A DNA stretch of 64,000 nucleotides from Streptomyces sp. RerS4. Lineage in GTDB: Bacteria; Actinomycetota; Actinomycetes; Streptomycetales; Streptomycetaceae. The position numbers and the translations under genes are program-made. The notes below the pieces were generated by a model. It saw nothing but the letters and a program-made list of their open reading frames with translations. It did no database searches and was not told where the DNA came from. Positions 1 through 7,592 of the stretch are shown in pieces; the first letter of the stretch is position 1; every line of letters starts with the position of its first letter. The stretch covers positions 4,698,501 through 4,762,500 of the forward strand of contig NZ_CP097322.1 of assembly GCF_023515955.1 (NCBI RefSeq), read 5' to 3'.

Positions 1-80
1 GGCTGGCGGGCATGATGCTGTCGGCCATCGCCGTCCAGCAGATCATCAACGGCGTGCTCCAGGTCGTACGCGGCGCCTGA
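1..80 (+). CDS. MarC family membrane protein, C-terminal fragment
   Basis: The window opens inside a reading frame that ends with TGA at 78-80. The last 25 residues include GMMLSAIAVQQIINGV followed by a short basic end. A glycine-methionine-rich helix ending in an A-V-Q-x-I-x-x-G pattern is typical of the last membrane segment of MarC/UPF0056 proteins. The rest of the gene lies outside the window, so family assignment rests on this segment alone. A strong hairpin follows at 122-152. Confidence 0.5.
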   Translation, partial: LAGMMLSAIAVQQIINGVLQVVRGA

Positions 81-120
81 ACCCCGCCCCGCGCCCCGCG
101 CACCGTACGCGCGCATGCGA

Positions 121-153
121 ACGCCCCCGCACCGTAGCTCGGTGCGGGGGCGT
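121..153. terminator. Bidirectional hairpin terminator
   Basis: A perfect 13-bp stem (122-134 with 140-152) closes a TAGCT loop. It lies between the converging ends of the MarC-type gene and the small gene at 165-317, so it can serve both. Confidence 0.85.
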
Positions 154-164
154 TTCGGGAAGCG

Positions 165-317
165 TCAGGAGGACGCCGTCTCGGCCGGTCGGATCAGAAT
201 GCGCTGGCCGATCGAGGCGGCCTGCTGCACGATCCGGTTGACGGAGGCCGCGTCCACGACGGTGCTGTCCACGGCGGTTCCGTCGACATCGTCCAGGCGC
301 AGAATCTCGAAGCGCAC
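165..317 (-). CDS. Conserved 50-residue actinobacterial protein
   Basis: The frame encodes 50 residues beginning VRFEILRLDDVDG and ending in IRPAETASS. I recognise it as a small protein conserved in streptomycetes, of unknown function. GTG at 315-317 is chosen as start because GAAGGGAG lies 5-6 nt upstream of it. An ATG at 372-374 would add 19 residues, but it lacks a ribosome site and runs through the likely promoter. The protein has no signal peptide, membrane segment or cysteine. It sits downstream of an AT-rich stretch, rare in this genome, that carries a perfect inverted repeat. Confidence 0.8.
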   Translation of the reverse strand: MRFEILRLDDVDGTAVDSTVVDAASVNRIVQQAASIGQRILIRPAETASS

Positions 318-344
318 GGCTTCTCCCTTCGTCAGTGTTCTCCT

Positions 345-374
345 TGCATAGGGATAACGAAGTGTAAACAGCAA
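345..374 (-). promoter_or_regulatory. Candidate promoter of the 50-residue gene
   Basis: On the minus strand TTGCTG (369-374) is followed 18 nt later by TATGCA (345-350), about 30 nt upstream of the GTG start. The spacing fits a housekeeping promoter. The inverted repeat at 386-408 lies just upstream. Confidence 0.4.
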
Positions 375-385
375 ACATTCCCTAC

Positions 386-408
386 GCTAAGGAAATTTTT
401 TCCTTAGC
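386..408. repeat. AT-rich perfect inverted repeat, possible operator
   Basis: Arms GCTAAGGAAA (386-395) and TTTCCTTAGC (399-408) are perfect complements around TTT. It sits 3 bp beyond the stop of the hydrolase gene and just upstream of the candidate promoter of the 50-residue gene. The low GC content argues against an ordinary Streptomyces terminator and for a protein-binding site, but either is possible. Confidence 0.5.
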
Positions 409-411
409 TAA

Positions 412-1272
412 CTACTGTCCGGTGGAGCGGTCCCAGAACGCCACTAGAGCATCGGCGGTGACCTGCGGATTCTCCGCATTGGGCGAGTGCTCCGCACCCT
501 CGACGATCACCCGAGCCGCGCTCAAGCGCACCGCCATGTCGTCCATCAGCGGCACCGGCCACGCGTAGTCGACCTCCCCGGACAGCACCAGCTTCGGCAA
601 CGGCACGGCCGCCAGCTCCGCCACCCGGTCCGGCTCCGAGATCAGCACGCGCCCGGTGGCGATCAGCTGCTCCGGGACGGTGGCCATCCAGCGCTCCCGC
701 AGGAAGGTCGCCAACTCCGGCGCGTCCGGATCCGTGTCCGGAGCGTCCTGGGAGCGCATCGCCGCCCAGACGGCCGCCATGTCGTCCCGCAGCTCCTCCA
801 ACGCCGCGACGAGCAGTCCCGTACGGGCCCGCTGGGCCTCCGTGATCGCGGCCGGGCCGCTGCTCATCAGGGTCAGGGAGGCGAAGCGCGCCGGGTCGCG
901 CAGCACGGCGGCGCGCGCCACCAGACCGCCCAGCGAGTGCCCGACCAGGTGCATGGGGCCGGCGCCGTCGACCGCCGCCGCCTGCGCCAGGACGTCGGCC
1001 GCCAACTCCTCCAGCCCGTACGCGTCCTCCCTGCGCGGGCCCGGACTCTCGTGCTGGCCGCGCCCGTCGATGGCGAGCACCCGGTAGCCGGCCTTGGCGA
1101 GCGGCTCCAGCAGGGCGATGAAGTCCTCCTTGCTGCCGGTGAACCCGGGCACCAGCAGGGCGGTGCCGCGCACGGCCCCGCCCGCCTCGTGCACGGCGAA
1201 CTCCCCGCGCGCGGTGTCCATACGGTAGGCGCGGGCCACGGACGGCAGGGTCAGAAGCGGCGGCTTGCTCAT
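412..1272 (-). CDS. Alpha/beta hydrolase
   Basis: A 286-residue cytoplasmic hydrolase of the alpha/beta fold. The nucleophile elbow GHSLGG places the catalytic serine at residue 113, Asp235 lies in GEVDYAWP and His262 in EGAEHSP, giving a complete triad. VPGFTGS near residue 41 supplies the oxyanion loop. The substrate is unknown; the fold fits an esterase, lipase or peptidase. The ATG at 1270-1272 has no ribosome site, but a TAGCCT box lies exactly 6 nt upstream, so the mRNA is probably leaderless. It is divergent from nothing and sits downstream of the helicase on the same strand, separated by a terminator. Confidence 0.9.
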   Translation of the reverse strand: MSKPPLLTLPSVARAYRMDTARGEFAVHEAGGAVRGTALLVPGFTGSKEDFIALLEPLAKAGYRVLAIDGRGQHESPGPRREDAYGLEELAADVLAQAAAVDGAGPMHLVGHSLGGLVARAAVLRDPARFASLTLMSSGPAAITEAQRARTGLLVAALEELRDDMAAVWAAMRSQDAPDTDPDAPELATFLRERWMATVPEQLIATGRVLISEPDRVAELAAVPLPKLVLSGEVDYAWPVPLMDDMAVRLSAARVIVEGAEHSPNAENPQVTADALVAFWDRSTGQ

Positions 1273-1278
1273 GCCCCG

Positions 1279-1284
1279 AGGCTA
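1279..1284 (-). promoter_or_regulatory. -10 box of a leaderless transcript
   Basis: TAGCCT on the minus strand, 6 nt before the ATG of the hydrolase. This places the transcription start on or next to the start codon. Confidence 0.5.
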
Positions 1285-1310
1285 CCGGTCCGTAGCCGCC
1301 CCCCACGAGA

Positions 1311-1346
1311 ACGGCCCCGACCCCCTCGCAAGGGGATCGGGGCCGT
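1311..1346 (-). terminator. Terminator after the DEAD-box helicase gene
   Basis: Arms 1311-1326 and 1331-1346 pair over 16 positions with one mismatch around a CGCA loop. It lies 17 bp past the helicase stop codon. Confidence 0.75.
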
Positions 1347-1362
1347 ACGTGACAACGGGGTC

Positions 1363-3408
1363 CTACGCCTCCGGCGCGGCCTCCGCGACCTTGCGGGTCC
1401 GGGTCCGGCGCGGCTTGACCGGGGCCTCCTCGGCGACCGGGGCCGCGGCGGCGGCGTCCGCCACCGGGGCGGCGGCGGCCTTGCGGGTCCGGGTGCGCTT
1501 CGGCTTGGCCGGAGCCTCCTCGGCGACCGGGGCCGCGGCGACCGGGGTGACCGGCGCGGCCTCGACCGTCTTGCGAGGCCGGGTCCGGCGCGCCCGGACC
1601 GGCTCCACCAGCGGCGGCATCTGGAAGTCGGGCTCGTCCACGACGGGCGCGACGACCCTACGGGCGCGCTTCGGCTTGACCGGAGCCTCCTCCACCACGG
1701 CGGCGACCGGTGCCACGGGGGCCACGACCTCGGCGGCGGGAGCGGCGGCGGCGACCTTGCGGGTCCGGGTCCGGCGCGGCGCGGCGACCGGAGCCTCCTC
1801 CACCGCGACGGCGACGGCGACGGGCGCCTCGGCCACGGCCGGAGCCTCGACCGCTGCGGCCTCGGCGATCACGGCGGCGGCGGCCTGCGCGCCCACCCGG
1901 GTCCGACGACGGCGCGGCCTGCGCGGCTCGTCGGCGGCGGGAGCGTCCACGGCCGGAGCCGCCACGCCCACGGCCTCGACGACCGGGGCCTCGACCACGG
2001 CCTCCGCGGCCGGTTCACCGGCGCGGGTCCGACGACGCTGACGCGGCGTACGGGTCCGGGCGGGACGCTCCTCGGTCACCACCGCGGCGGCGGCCGGACC
2101 GCGGCCGCCACGGCCACCGCGGCCGCCGGTCTCGCCCAGGTCCTCCAGCTCCTCGGCCTTCAGGCCGGCCCGCGTGCGCTCGGCGCGCGGCAGGACGCCC
2201 TTGGTGCCGGCGGGGATGTTCAGCAGCTCGTACAGGTGCGGGGACGTGGAGTACGTCTCCTCGGGCTCGTGGAAGTCGAGCTCCAGCGCCTTGTTGATGA
2301 GCTGCCAGCGCGGGATGTCGTCCCAGTCGACCAGGGTGACGGCCGTGCCCTTGTTGCCCGCGCGGCCCGTGCGGCCCACGCGGTGCAGGAAGGTCTTCTC
2401 GTCTTCCGGCGTCTGGTAGTTGATGACGTGGGTCACACCCTCGACGTCGATGCCGCGCGCGGCGACGTCGGTGCACACCAGCACGTCGACCTTGCCGTTG
2501 CGGAACGCGCGCAGCGCCTGCTCGCGCGCGCCCTGGCCGAGGTCGCCGTGGACGGCGCCGGAGGCGAAGCCGCGCTTCTCCAGCTGCTCGGCGATGTCGG
2601 CGGCGGTGCGCTTGGTGCGGCAGAAGATCATGGCGAGGCCACGGCCGTCGGCCTGCAGGATGCGGGAGACCAGCTCCGGCTTGTCCATGTTGTGCGCACG
2701 GAAGACGTGCTGCTTGATGTTGGCGACGGTCGCGCCCTCGCCGTCCTCGGAGACGGCGCGGATGTGCGTCGGCTGCGTCATGTACCGGCGGGCCAGACCG
2801 ATGACGGCGCCCGGCATGGTGGCCGAGAACAGCATCGTCTGACGCTTGGCGGGCAGGTAGTTCATGATCTTCTCGACGTCGGGCAGGAAGCCCAGGTCGA
2901 GCATCTCGTCGGCCTCGTCCAGGACGAGCGCCTTGACGCGGGAGAGGTCGAGCTTCTTCTGTCCGGCCAGGTCGAGCAGTCGGCCGGGGGTGCCGACGAT
3001 CACGTCGACGCCCTTCTTGAGGGCCTCGACCTGCGGTTCGTAGGCGCGGCCGCCGTATATGGCGAGGACGCGGACGTTACGGACCTTGCCGGCGGTCAGC
3101 AGGTCGTTGGTGACCTGGGTGCACAGCTCGCGGGTCGGAACGACGACGAGGGCCTGCGGGGCGTCGGTCAGCTGCTCGGGACGGGACCGGCCGGCCTCGA
3201 CGTCCGCGGGGACGACGACCCGCTCCAGCAGCGGAAGGCCGAAACCGAGCGTCTTGCCGGTTCCGGTCTTCGCCTGGCCGATGACGTCCGTGCCGGAAAG
3301 GGCGACGGGGAGGGTCATCTCCTGGATCGGGAAGGGGGACACGATGCCGACGGCCTCAAGGGCCTCGGCCGTCTCGGGAAAGATCCCAAGGTCTCGGAAC
3401 GTAGTCAG
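1363..3408 (-). CDS. DEAD-box RNA helicase with long basic tail
   Basis: A 681-residue ATP-dependent RNA helicase of the RhlE/DeaD type. The core carries the Q motif FPIQE (26-30), Walker A AKTGTGKT (46-53), DEAD (163-166), SAT (194-196) and HRVGRTGR (341-348). After an RGG-like GGRGGRGGRG patch near 428, about 240 residues consist of Ala/Val/Pro/Glu stretches broken by six or seven basic clusters such as RRTRTRKV. That tail probably binds RNA. The family-typical start TTFRDLGI is preceded by CTG at 3406-3408, with AGAGGCAG upstream. ATG and GTG codons further upstream would add up to 76 unconserved residues. M. tuberculosis keeps the helicase rhlE at the same syntenic place. Confidence 0.92.
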   Translation of the reverse strand: MTTFRDLGIFPETAEALEAVGIVSPFPIQEMTLPVALSGTDVIGQAKTGTGKTLGFGLPLLERVVVPADVEAGRSRPEQLTDAPQALVVVPTRELCTQVTNDLLTAGKVRNVRVLAIYGGRAYEPQVEALKKGVDVIVGTPGRLLDLAGQKKLDLSRVKALVLDEADEMLDLGFLPDVEKIMNYLPAKRQTMLFSATMPGAVIGLARRYMTQPTHIRAVSEDGEGATVANIKQHVFRAHNMDKPELVSRILQADGRGLAMIFCRTKRTAADIAEQLEKRGFASGAVHGDLGQGAREQALRAFRNGKVDVLVCTDVAARGIDVEGVTHVINYQTPEDEKTFLHRVGRTGRAGNKGTAVTLVDWDDIPRWQLINKALELDFHEPEETYSTSPHLYELLNIPAGTKGVLPRAERTRAGLKAEELEDLGETGGRGGRGGRGPAAAAVVTEERPARTRTPRQRRRTRAGEPAAEAVVEAPVVEAVGVAAPAVDAPAADEPRRPRRRRTRVGAQAAAAVIAEAAAVEAPAVAEAPVAVAVAVEEAPVAAPRRTRTRKVAAAAPAAEVVAPVAPVAAVVEEAPVKPKRARRVVAPVVDEPDFQMPPLVEPVRARRTRPRKTVEAAPVTPVAAAPVAEEAPAKPKRTRTRKAAAAPVADAAAAAPVAEEAPVKPRRTRTRKVAEAAPEA

Positions 3409-3798
3409 GGTGCTGCCTCTTCTGTGAGACGCGGCGCGAGGCGGCGAGGGGGGTCGTACCGTGCCGGGCTTGCAGTACTGCGCCCACCCGGGATCGGGGG
3501 AGCCGTGCGAAGCTGCGCGGGACCACTGGCCTTCGCTCAAGCGCTTGTGCCGCTGAGGGGGCCCCTCGTGCGGAGGCGGTACGCATGGACGTACGCACCG
3601 CACCGAGGGCGGTCGGGTTGGAGCCGATCGGGCCACCGACCGGGCATCCTCATTCGGATGGCCCGCCGAGTATCCGGCAGGCGCATTACCACTGTACCCC
3701 GGAATCGCGCAGCTGTGTTGGGTGAATTCACCAGGTAGGCGTGTTTAGGCAGGCCAAGAGCGCAAAGGTCTGGTGGTCGGTGAGGCCTATCGGACGGC
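3409..3798. other. Divergent intergenic region
   Basis: About 390 bp separate the helicase from the divergent ferritin-like gene. I see no convincing gene here. The region holds the start-codon uncertainty of the helicase, a 12-bp palindrome GGTGAATTCACC at 3721-3732 that could be an operator, and somewhat lower GC towards 3720-3760 where the promoters probably lie. Confidence 0.5.
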
Positions 3799-3804
3799 TA
3801 TTGT
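3799..3804 (+). promoter_or_regulatory. -10 box of a leaderless transcript
   Basis: TATTGT lies 7 nt before the ATG at 3812. It supports that ATG over the GTG at 3773, which would sit upstream of the promoter. Confidence 0.5.
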
Positions 3805-3811
3805 GCGGAGC

Positions 3812-4570
3812 ATGTCGACCGTTGAAAACGCATCTCCCGCCGACGACAGCACCCCCGCCCAAGGGGCGGGCATCGCCGCCCAGGACTGGGCGGCCGCCTC
3901 GGCCTCGCCGCAGTACCGGGCCGCCGTCGTGGACCTGCTCGGCGCGCTGGCGTACGGAGAGCTCGCGGCCTTCGAGCGCCTCGCCGAGGACGCGAAGCTC
4001 GCGCCCACCCTCGCGGACAAGGCGGAGCTGGCGAAGATGGCCTCCGCCGAGTTCCACCACTTCGAGCGGCTGCGCGACCGGCTCGCGGCGATCGACGCCG
4101 AGCCGACCGCCGCGATGGAGCCCTTCGCCAAGGGCGTCGACGACTTCCACCGCCAGACCGCCCCGTCGGACTGGCTGGAAGGCCTGGTCAAGGCCTATGT
4201 CGGCGACTCCATCGCCAGTGACTTCTACCGCGAGGTGGCCAGCCACCTCGACACCGACACCCGCGCGCTGGTCGTCGGCGTCCTCGACGACACCGGCCAC
4301 GGCGGCTTCGCCGTCGAGAAGGTGCGCGCCGCGATCGAGGCCGACCCGCGCGTCGGCGGCCGGCTCGCGCTGTGGGCGCGACGGCTGATGGGCGAGGCGC
4401 TCTCGCAGGCGCAGCGGGTGGTCGCCGAACGCGACGCCCTGTCGACCATGCTGGTCGGCGGCGTCGACGGAATGGCGGCGGGCTTCGACCTGGCGGCCGT
4501 CGGCGAGATGTTCACCCGGATCACCAAGGCCCACACCAAGCGGATGGCCGCACTGGGCCTGGCGGCCTGA
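3812..4570 (+). CDS. Ferritin-like fold protein
   Basis: A 252-residue helical protein resembling the actinobacterial ferritin-like/tRNA hydroxylase-like family. Candidate di-iron ligands are Glu50 and Glu55 in YGELAAFE and the E-x-x-H pair Glu80/His83 in AEFHHFE. Acidic and His residues recur in DSIASDFYREV and DDTGHGGF. The N-terminal 20 residues are disordered and rich in Ala, Asp and Pro. The start is chosen because a TATTGT -10 box sits 7 nt upstream. It is divergent from the DEAD-box gene, a pairing kept in other actinomycetes. The reaction is unknown. Confidence 0.85.
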   Translation: MSTVENASPADDSTPAQGAGIAAQDWAAASASPQYRAAVVDLLGALAYGELAAFERLAEDAKLAPTLADKAELAKMASAEFHHFERLRDRLAAIDAEPTAAMEPFAKGVDDFHRQTAPSDWLEGLVKAYVGDSIASDFYREVASHLDTDTRALVVGVLDDTGHGGFAVEKVRAAIEADPRVGGRLALWARRLMGEALSQAQRVVAERDALSTMLVGGVDGMAAGFDLAAVGEMFTRITKAHTKRMAALGLAA

Positions 4571-4615
4571 TCCGGCGGCCCTCCCTGGACAGCCGGACAG
4601 CTAGACAGCGCGCTT

Positions 4616-4645
4616 GGAGCCGGGTCCCGACGGGGGCTCGGCTCC
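4616..4645 (+). terminator. Probable terminator after the ferritin-like gene
   Basis: Imperfect GC-rich hairpin: arms 4616-4629 and 4631-4645 share a GGAGCCG/CGGCTCC base with wobble pairs above. Confidence 0.45.
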
Positions 4646-4664
4646 GGCGCCGCGCGAGCGGCGC

Positions 4665-5003
4665 TCAGCCGCGCGACGCCACGGAAAGCGGAGCGCGGTG
4701 AGGGGACCTCCCGGAACGGGAGGCCGGCCGCAGCAACAGGGACAGGACCACCACCGACACGCCGACGCCGCCCAGCAGGGTCGCGAGGAGCGTGTTGTGC
4801 CCCGGGCCCAGCGACATGTGCGTGAGATACGCCCCGAAGAGCGCGCCCGCCACCCCGCTGACCAGGACCGTTCTGGTGGAGGGAAGTCGCGTCGCGAGTA
4901 GGCGGACGGCGACCCCCGCCAGCGCGAGGCCCAGCAGACCGGAGCCGAGCGCCTCCATCAGCAGCATCTGGCCACTCCCATACGTCAGGGCAAACCGGGT
5001 CAC
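4665..5003 (-). CDS. Small membrane protein
   Basis: A 112-residue protein with three hydrophobic segments, roughly residues 16-37, 46-64 and 71-91, followed by a basic cytoplasmic end. The middle segment holds a G-V-A-G-A-L-F-G-A-Y pattern that recalls small GlsB/YmgE-type stress membrane proteins, but the match is weak. GTG at 5001-5003 has AGGA at a reasonable distance. An ATG 12 codons in, with GGGAG upstream, is an alternative start. No function can be assigned. Confidence 0.65.
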   Translation of the reverse strand: MTRFALTYGSGQMLLMEALGSGLLGLALAGVAVRLLATRLPSTRTVLVSGVAGALFGAYLTHMSLGPGHNTLLATLLGGVGVSVVVLSLLLRPASRSGRSPHRAPLSVASRG

Positions 5004-5031
5004 TGCCGTCCTACCCGAAGCGGAAGAACGG

Positions 5032-5067
5032 GAAACGGCCCGGCGGAACCAACCGCCGGGCCGTTTC
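5032..5067. terminator. Hairpin terminator
   Basis: A perfect 15-bp stem (5032-5046 with 5053-5067) with a 6-nt loop sits just beyond the stop of the DUF3107 gene. Confidence 0.85.
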
Positions 5068-5084
5068 TCTCGGTTCTCGGTGCC

Positions 5085-5312
5085 TCAGAGCGCTCCGAAG
5101 CCCACCTTGCGCACGCTCGGCTCGCCCAGGTCGACGTACGACAGGCGGTCCGACGGCACGAGGACCTTGCGGCCCTTGTTGTCGGTGAGGCTCAGCAGCG
5201 GCGACTGGCCGGACAGCGCGGCGGCGACGATGCTCTCCAGCTCCTCGGCGCTCAGGTCGCTCTCCAGCACGATCTCCCGGGGTGCGTGCTGCACGCCGAT
5301 CTTGACCTCCAC
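5085..5312 (-). CDS. DUF3107 domain protein
   Basis: A 75-residue protein beginning MEVKIGVQHAPREI and holding a conserved KGRKVLVPSDRLSYVDLG stretch, diagnostic of DUF3107. The M. tuberculosis orthologue is the antigen TB9.4 (Rv3208A), which is likewise adjacent to a TetR regulator. The GTG start at 5310-5312 is preceded by GGAGGGACAAAGCC, a strong ribosome site. The function is unknown and the whole protein is one small alpha/beta domain. Confidence 0.9.
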   Translation of the reverse strand: MEVKIGVQHAPREIVLESDLSAEELESIVAAALSGQSPLLSLTDNKGRKVLVPSDRLSYVDLGEPSVRKVGFGAL

Positions 5313-5451
5313 GGCTTTGTCCCTCCGACGGTCCGGTTCGCGCGATCAGCCGCGCCGTACCCGGTCCACATTAGCCCGGAGAGGCGACACGATCGGCTCC
5401 CGGCGGACACGCTCGCAGCGAACAGCGGCCGGTCAGGCACCCGTGAGCCGC

Positions 5452-6090
5452 TCAGGCCTCCGTGCCGTGCAGCGGGAAACCGGCGATACCGCGCCAGGCC
5501 AGCGACGTCAGCAGACCGACCGCCGTGTCCCGGGCCACCGGGCTCTCGCTGGAGAGCCAGTACCGCGCCACGACCTGCGAGACCCCGCCCAGGCCCACGG
5601 CCAGCAGCATCGACTCGTCCTTCGACAGGCCGGTGTCCTCGGCGATCACGTCCGAGATGGCCTCCGCGCACTGGAGCGAGACCCGGTCGACGCGCTCACG
5701 CACGGCCGGCTCGTTCGTGAGGTCCGACTCGAAGACCAACCGGAACGCGCCGCCCTCGTCCTCGACGTACGCGAAGTAGGCGTCCATCGTCGCGGCCACG
5801 CGCAGCTTGTTGTCGCTGGTCGATTCGAGCGCCGTGCGCACGGCCAGCAACAGGGCCTCGCAGTGCTGGTCCAGCAGGGCCAGGTACAGGTCGAGCTTGC
5901 CGGGGAAGTGCTGGTAGAGCACCGGCTTGCTGACGCCGGCCCGCTCCGCGATGTCGTCCATCGCCGCTGCGTGGTAGCCCTGCGCGACGAACACCTCCTG
6001 GGCCGCGCCCAGGAGCTGGTTGCGCCGGGCACGGCGCGGCAGTCGCGTGCCCCGCGGACGCGCTGCCTCGGTCTGCTCGATGGCTGTCAC
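5452..6090 (-). CDS. TetR family transcriptional regulator
   Basis: A 212-residue repressor. The N-terminal helix-turn-helix reads ...AAQEVFVAQGYHAAAMDDIAERAGVSKPVLYQHFPGK, the classic TetR DNA-binding domain at about residues 24-70; the rest is the helical ligand-binding and dimer domain. GTG at 6088-6090 is chosen because GGAGG lies 4-5 nt upstream. The orthologue in M. tuberculosis is Rv3208, also next to the DUF3107 gene. A 13-bp palindrome 60 bp upstream is a candidate autoregulatory operator. Regulated genes and ligand are unknown. Confidence 0.92.
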   Translation of the reverse strand: MTAIEQTEAARPRGTRLPRRARRNQLLGAAQEVFVAQGYHAAAMDDIAERAGVSKPVLYQHFPGKLDLYLALLDQHCEALLLAVRTALESTSDNKLRVAATMDAYFAYVEDEGGAFRLVFESDLTNEPAVRERVDRVSLQCAEAISDVIAEDTGLSKDESMLLAVGLGGVSQVVARYWLSSESPVARDTAVGLLTSLAWRGIAGFPLHGTEA

Positions 6091-6149
6091 GCCGCCTCCC
6101 ACTTTCTCTAAGAACACAGTGCGCTCTGCGCCGCGCGGCCATCGTACTT

Positions 6150-6162
6150 TTCGGTAACCGAA
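6150..6162. promoter_or_regulatory. Candidate TetR operator
   Basis: TTCGGTAACCGAA is a perfect palindrome around one central base, 60 bp upstream of the TetR start. Position and symmetry suit autorepression. Confidence 0.45.
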
Positions 6163-6237
6163 TCTGGTGGGTTCAAGCCGAGTTTTCTCGCGGTGCGGAC
6201 CGCCCGGACACAGCCCGGACACGCTGGTCAGCGGTGC

Positions 6238-6450
6238 TCAGCGGTAGTCCTCCTCGTCCAGCGGAACCACCCGGGCCTGTTCCGCCGCGTCGGCGTCGGC
6301 GGCCTCGCCGGGCAGGGGGGTCACCTCGTCGTCGTCCTGCGGTTGGAGGTCGGTGTGCTGTTCGGCGGCGTCCGCCTCCGGGGCCTCGTCGTCGAGGCCG
6401 TCAGGGATCTGCTCGCGGAAGGTGTCCGGTTCCGCAGGGTCGACAGTCAT
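6238..6450 (-). CDS. Small acidic hypothetical protein
   Basis: A 70-residue protein composed largely of Asp, Glu, Ala and Pro, with no predicted domain, membrane segment or cysteine. It is strongly acidic and probably disordered. The ATG at 6448-6450 follows a purine-rich GCGAGGGGAGCC ribosome site. Codon use with GC-rich third positions supports a real gene. It is divergent from the hydrolase gene at 6592. No function can be assigned. Confidence 0.7.
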   Translation of the reverse strand: MTVDPAEPDTFREQIPDGLDDEAPEADAAEQHTDLQPQDDDEVTPLPGEAADADAAEQARVVPLDEEDYR

Positions 6451-6579
6451 CGGGCTCCCCTCGCCTTCCCTCGTCTCCCTACGAGCCTAGGAGGATCGGG
6501 GGTGCGCCGCCAGACGGCCCGTGACCGCCCTGTGACTGTCAACACAAGCGAAGACAAGGGCCTCGGCGTGATCACCTCG

Positions 6580-6585
6580 TAACAT
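6580..6585 (+). promoter_or_regulatory. -10 box of a leaderless transcript
   Basis: TAACAT ends 6 nt before the ATG at 6592, and no Shine-Dalgarno sequence is present. Confidence 0.55.
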
Positions 6586-6591
6586 TGCCCC

Positions 6592-7587
6592 ATGTCTTCG
6601 ACCGAGCTGCCGGGCGTACGGTCCACCGCCGCGCCGACCTCCCAGACGGAGGCGTTCCGGGTGGACGGGGGAGAGCGGCTGCGCACCGTCGCCCTGCCCG
6701 GCCTGGAGATGAACGTACGTTTCCGGCCACCGGTACGCGAGGGCCTGGCGCCCGCGCTCTTCGTGCACGGACTCGGCGGCTCCTCGCAGAACTGGTCGGC
6801 GCTCATGGAGCAGCTGGCCGACAGCCTCGCCGGCGAGGCCGTCGACCTCCCCGGCTTCGGCTGGTCCCCGCCGCCGGCCGACCGGGACTACTCCGTGACC
6901 GCGCACGCCCGCGCCGTCATCCGGTGCCTCGACGCCGCCGGGCGCGGTCCGGTCCACCTCTTCGGCAACTCCCTCGGCGGGGCCGTCGCCACGCGCGTCG
7001 CGGCCGTCCGGCCCGACCTCGTACGCACCCTGACGCTGGTCTCGCCCGCCCTGCCCGAACTGCGCGTGCAGCGCTCGGCCGTCCCCACCGCCCTGCTGGC
7101 GGTGCCCGGGATGGCCGCGCTGTTCGGGCGCCTCGCGGCGGGGTTGACCGCCGAGCAGCGCACCCGAGGGGTGACGGACCTCTGTTACGGAGACCCCTCA
7201 CGGGTGACGCCGGAGGGCTTCGCGCACGCCGTCGAGGAGATGGAACGGCGGATGGCCCTGCCGTACTTCTGGGAGGCGATGACGCGTTCCTCGCGCGGGA
7301 TCGTCGACGCGTACACCCTCGGCGGGCAACACGGACTGTGGCGCCAGGCCGGGAGGGTGCTCGCGCCGACCCTGTTGGTCTACGGTGGCCGGGACCAACT
7401 GGTCTCGTACCGTATGGCGCGCAAGGCCGCCTCGGCCTTCCGGGGTTCGCGGTTGCTGTGCCTGCCCGAAGCCGGGCACGTGGCGATGATGGAGTACCCC
7501 GAGGTGGTCGCGGCCGCGTTCCGGGAGCTGGCGCGCGACACCGACCGGGACACCACCGACCGAGACACCGCAGACGGCAAGGGCTGA
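6592..7587 (+). CDS. Alpha/beta hydrolase
   Basis: A 331-residue serine hydrolase. HGLGGSSQNW at about 59-68 is the oxyanion loop, GNSLGG puts the nucleophile at Ser127, Asp lies in YGGRDQLV and His in PEAGHVAMMEYP, so the triad is complete. About 40 residues precede the fold. The ATG lies 6 nt downstream of a TAACAT box, suggesting a leaderless message. Only 5 bp separate it from the DUF3152 gene, so the two are probably cotranscribed. Substrate unknown. Confidence 0.92.
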   Translation: MSSTELPGVRSTAAPTSQTEAFRVDGGERLRTVALPGLEMNVRFRPPVREGLAPALFVHGLGGSSQNWSALMEQLADSLAGEAVDLPGFGWSPPPADRDYSVTAHARAVIRCLDAAGRGPVHLFGNSLGGAVATRVAAVRPDLVRTLTLVSPALPELRVQRSAVPTALLAVPGMAALFGRLAAGLTAEQRTRGVTDLCYGDPSRVTPEGFAHAVEEMERRMALPYFWEAMTRSSRGIVDAYTLGGQHGLWRQAGRVLAPTLLVYGGRDQLVSYRMARKAASAFRGSRLLCLPEAGHVAMMEYPEVVAAAFRELARDTDRDTTDRDTADGKG

Positions 7588-7592
7588 CGACC

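Noticed and set aside
487..3738. A 1083-codon open frame opposite the hydrolase and helicase genes
   Set aside because: It mirrors the real genes on the other strand; composition is repetitive Gly/Arg/His and no domain is visible. High GC makes such antisense frames common.
3773..3811. N-terminal extension of the ferritin-like protein from GTG 3773
   Set aside because: It would lie upstream of the TATTGT promoter box and adds residues not typical of the family.
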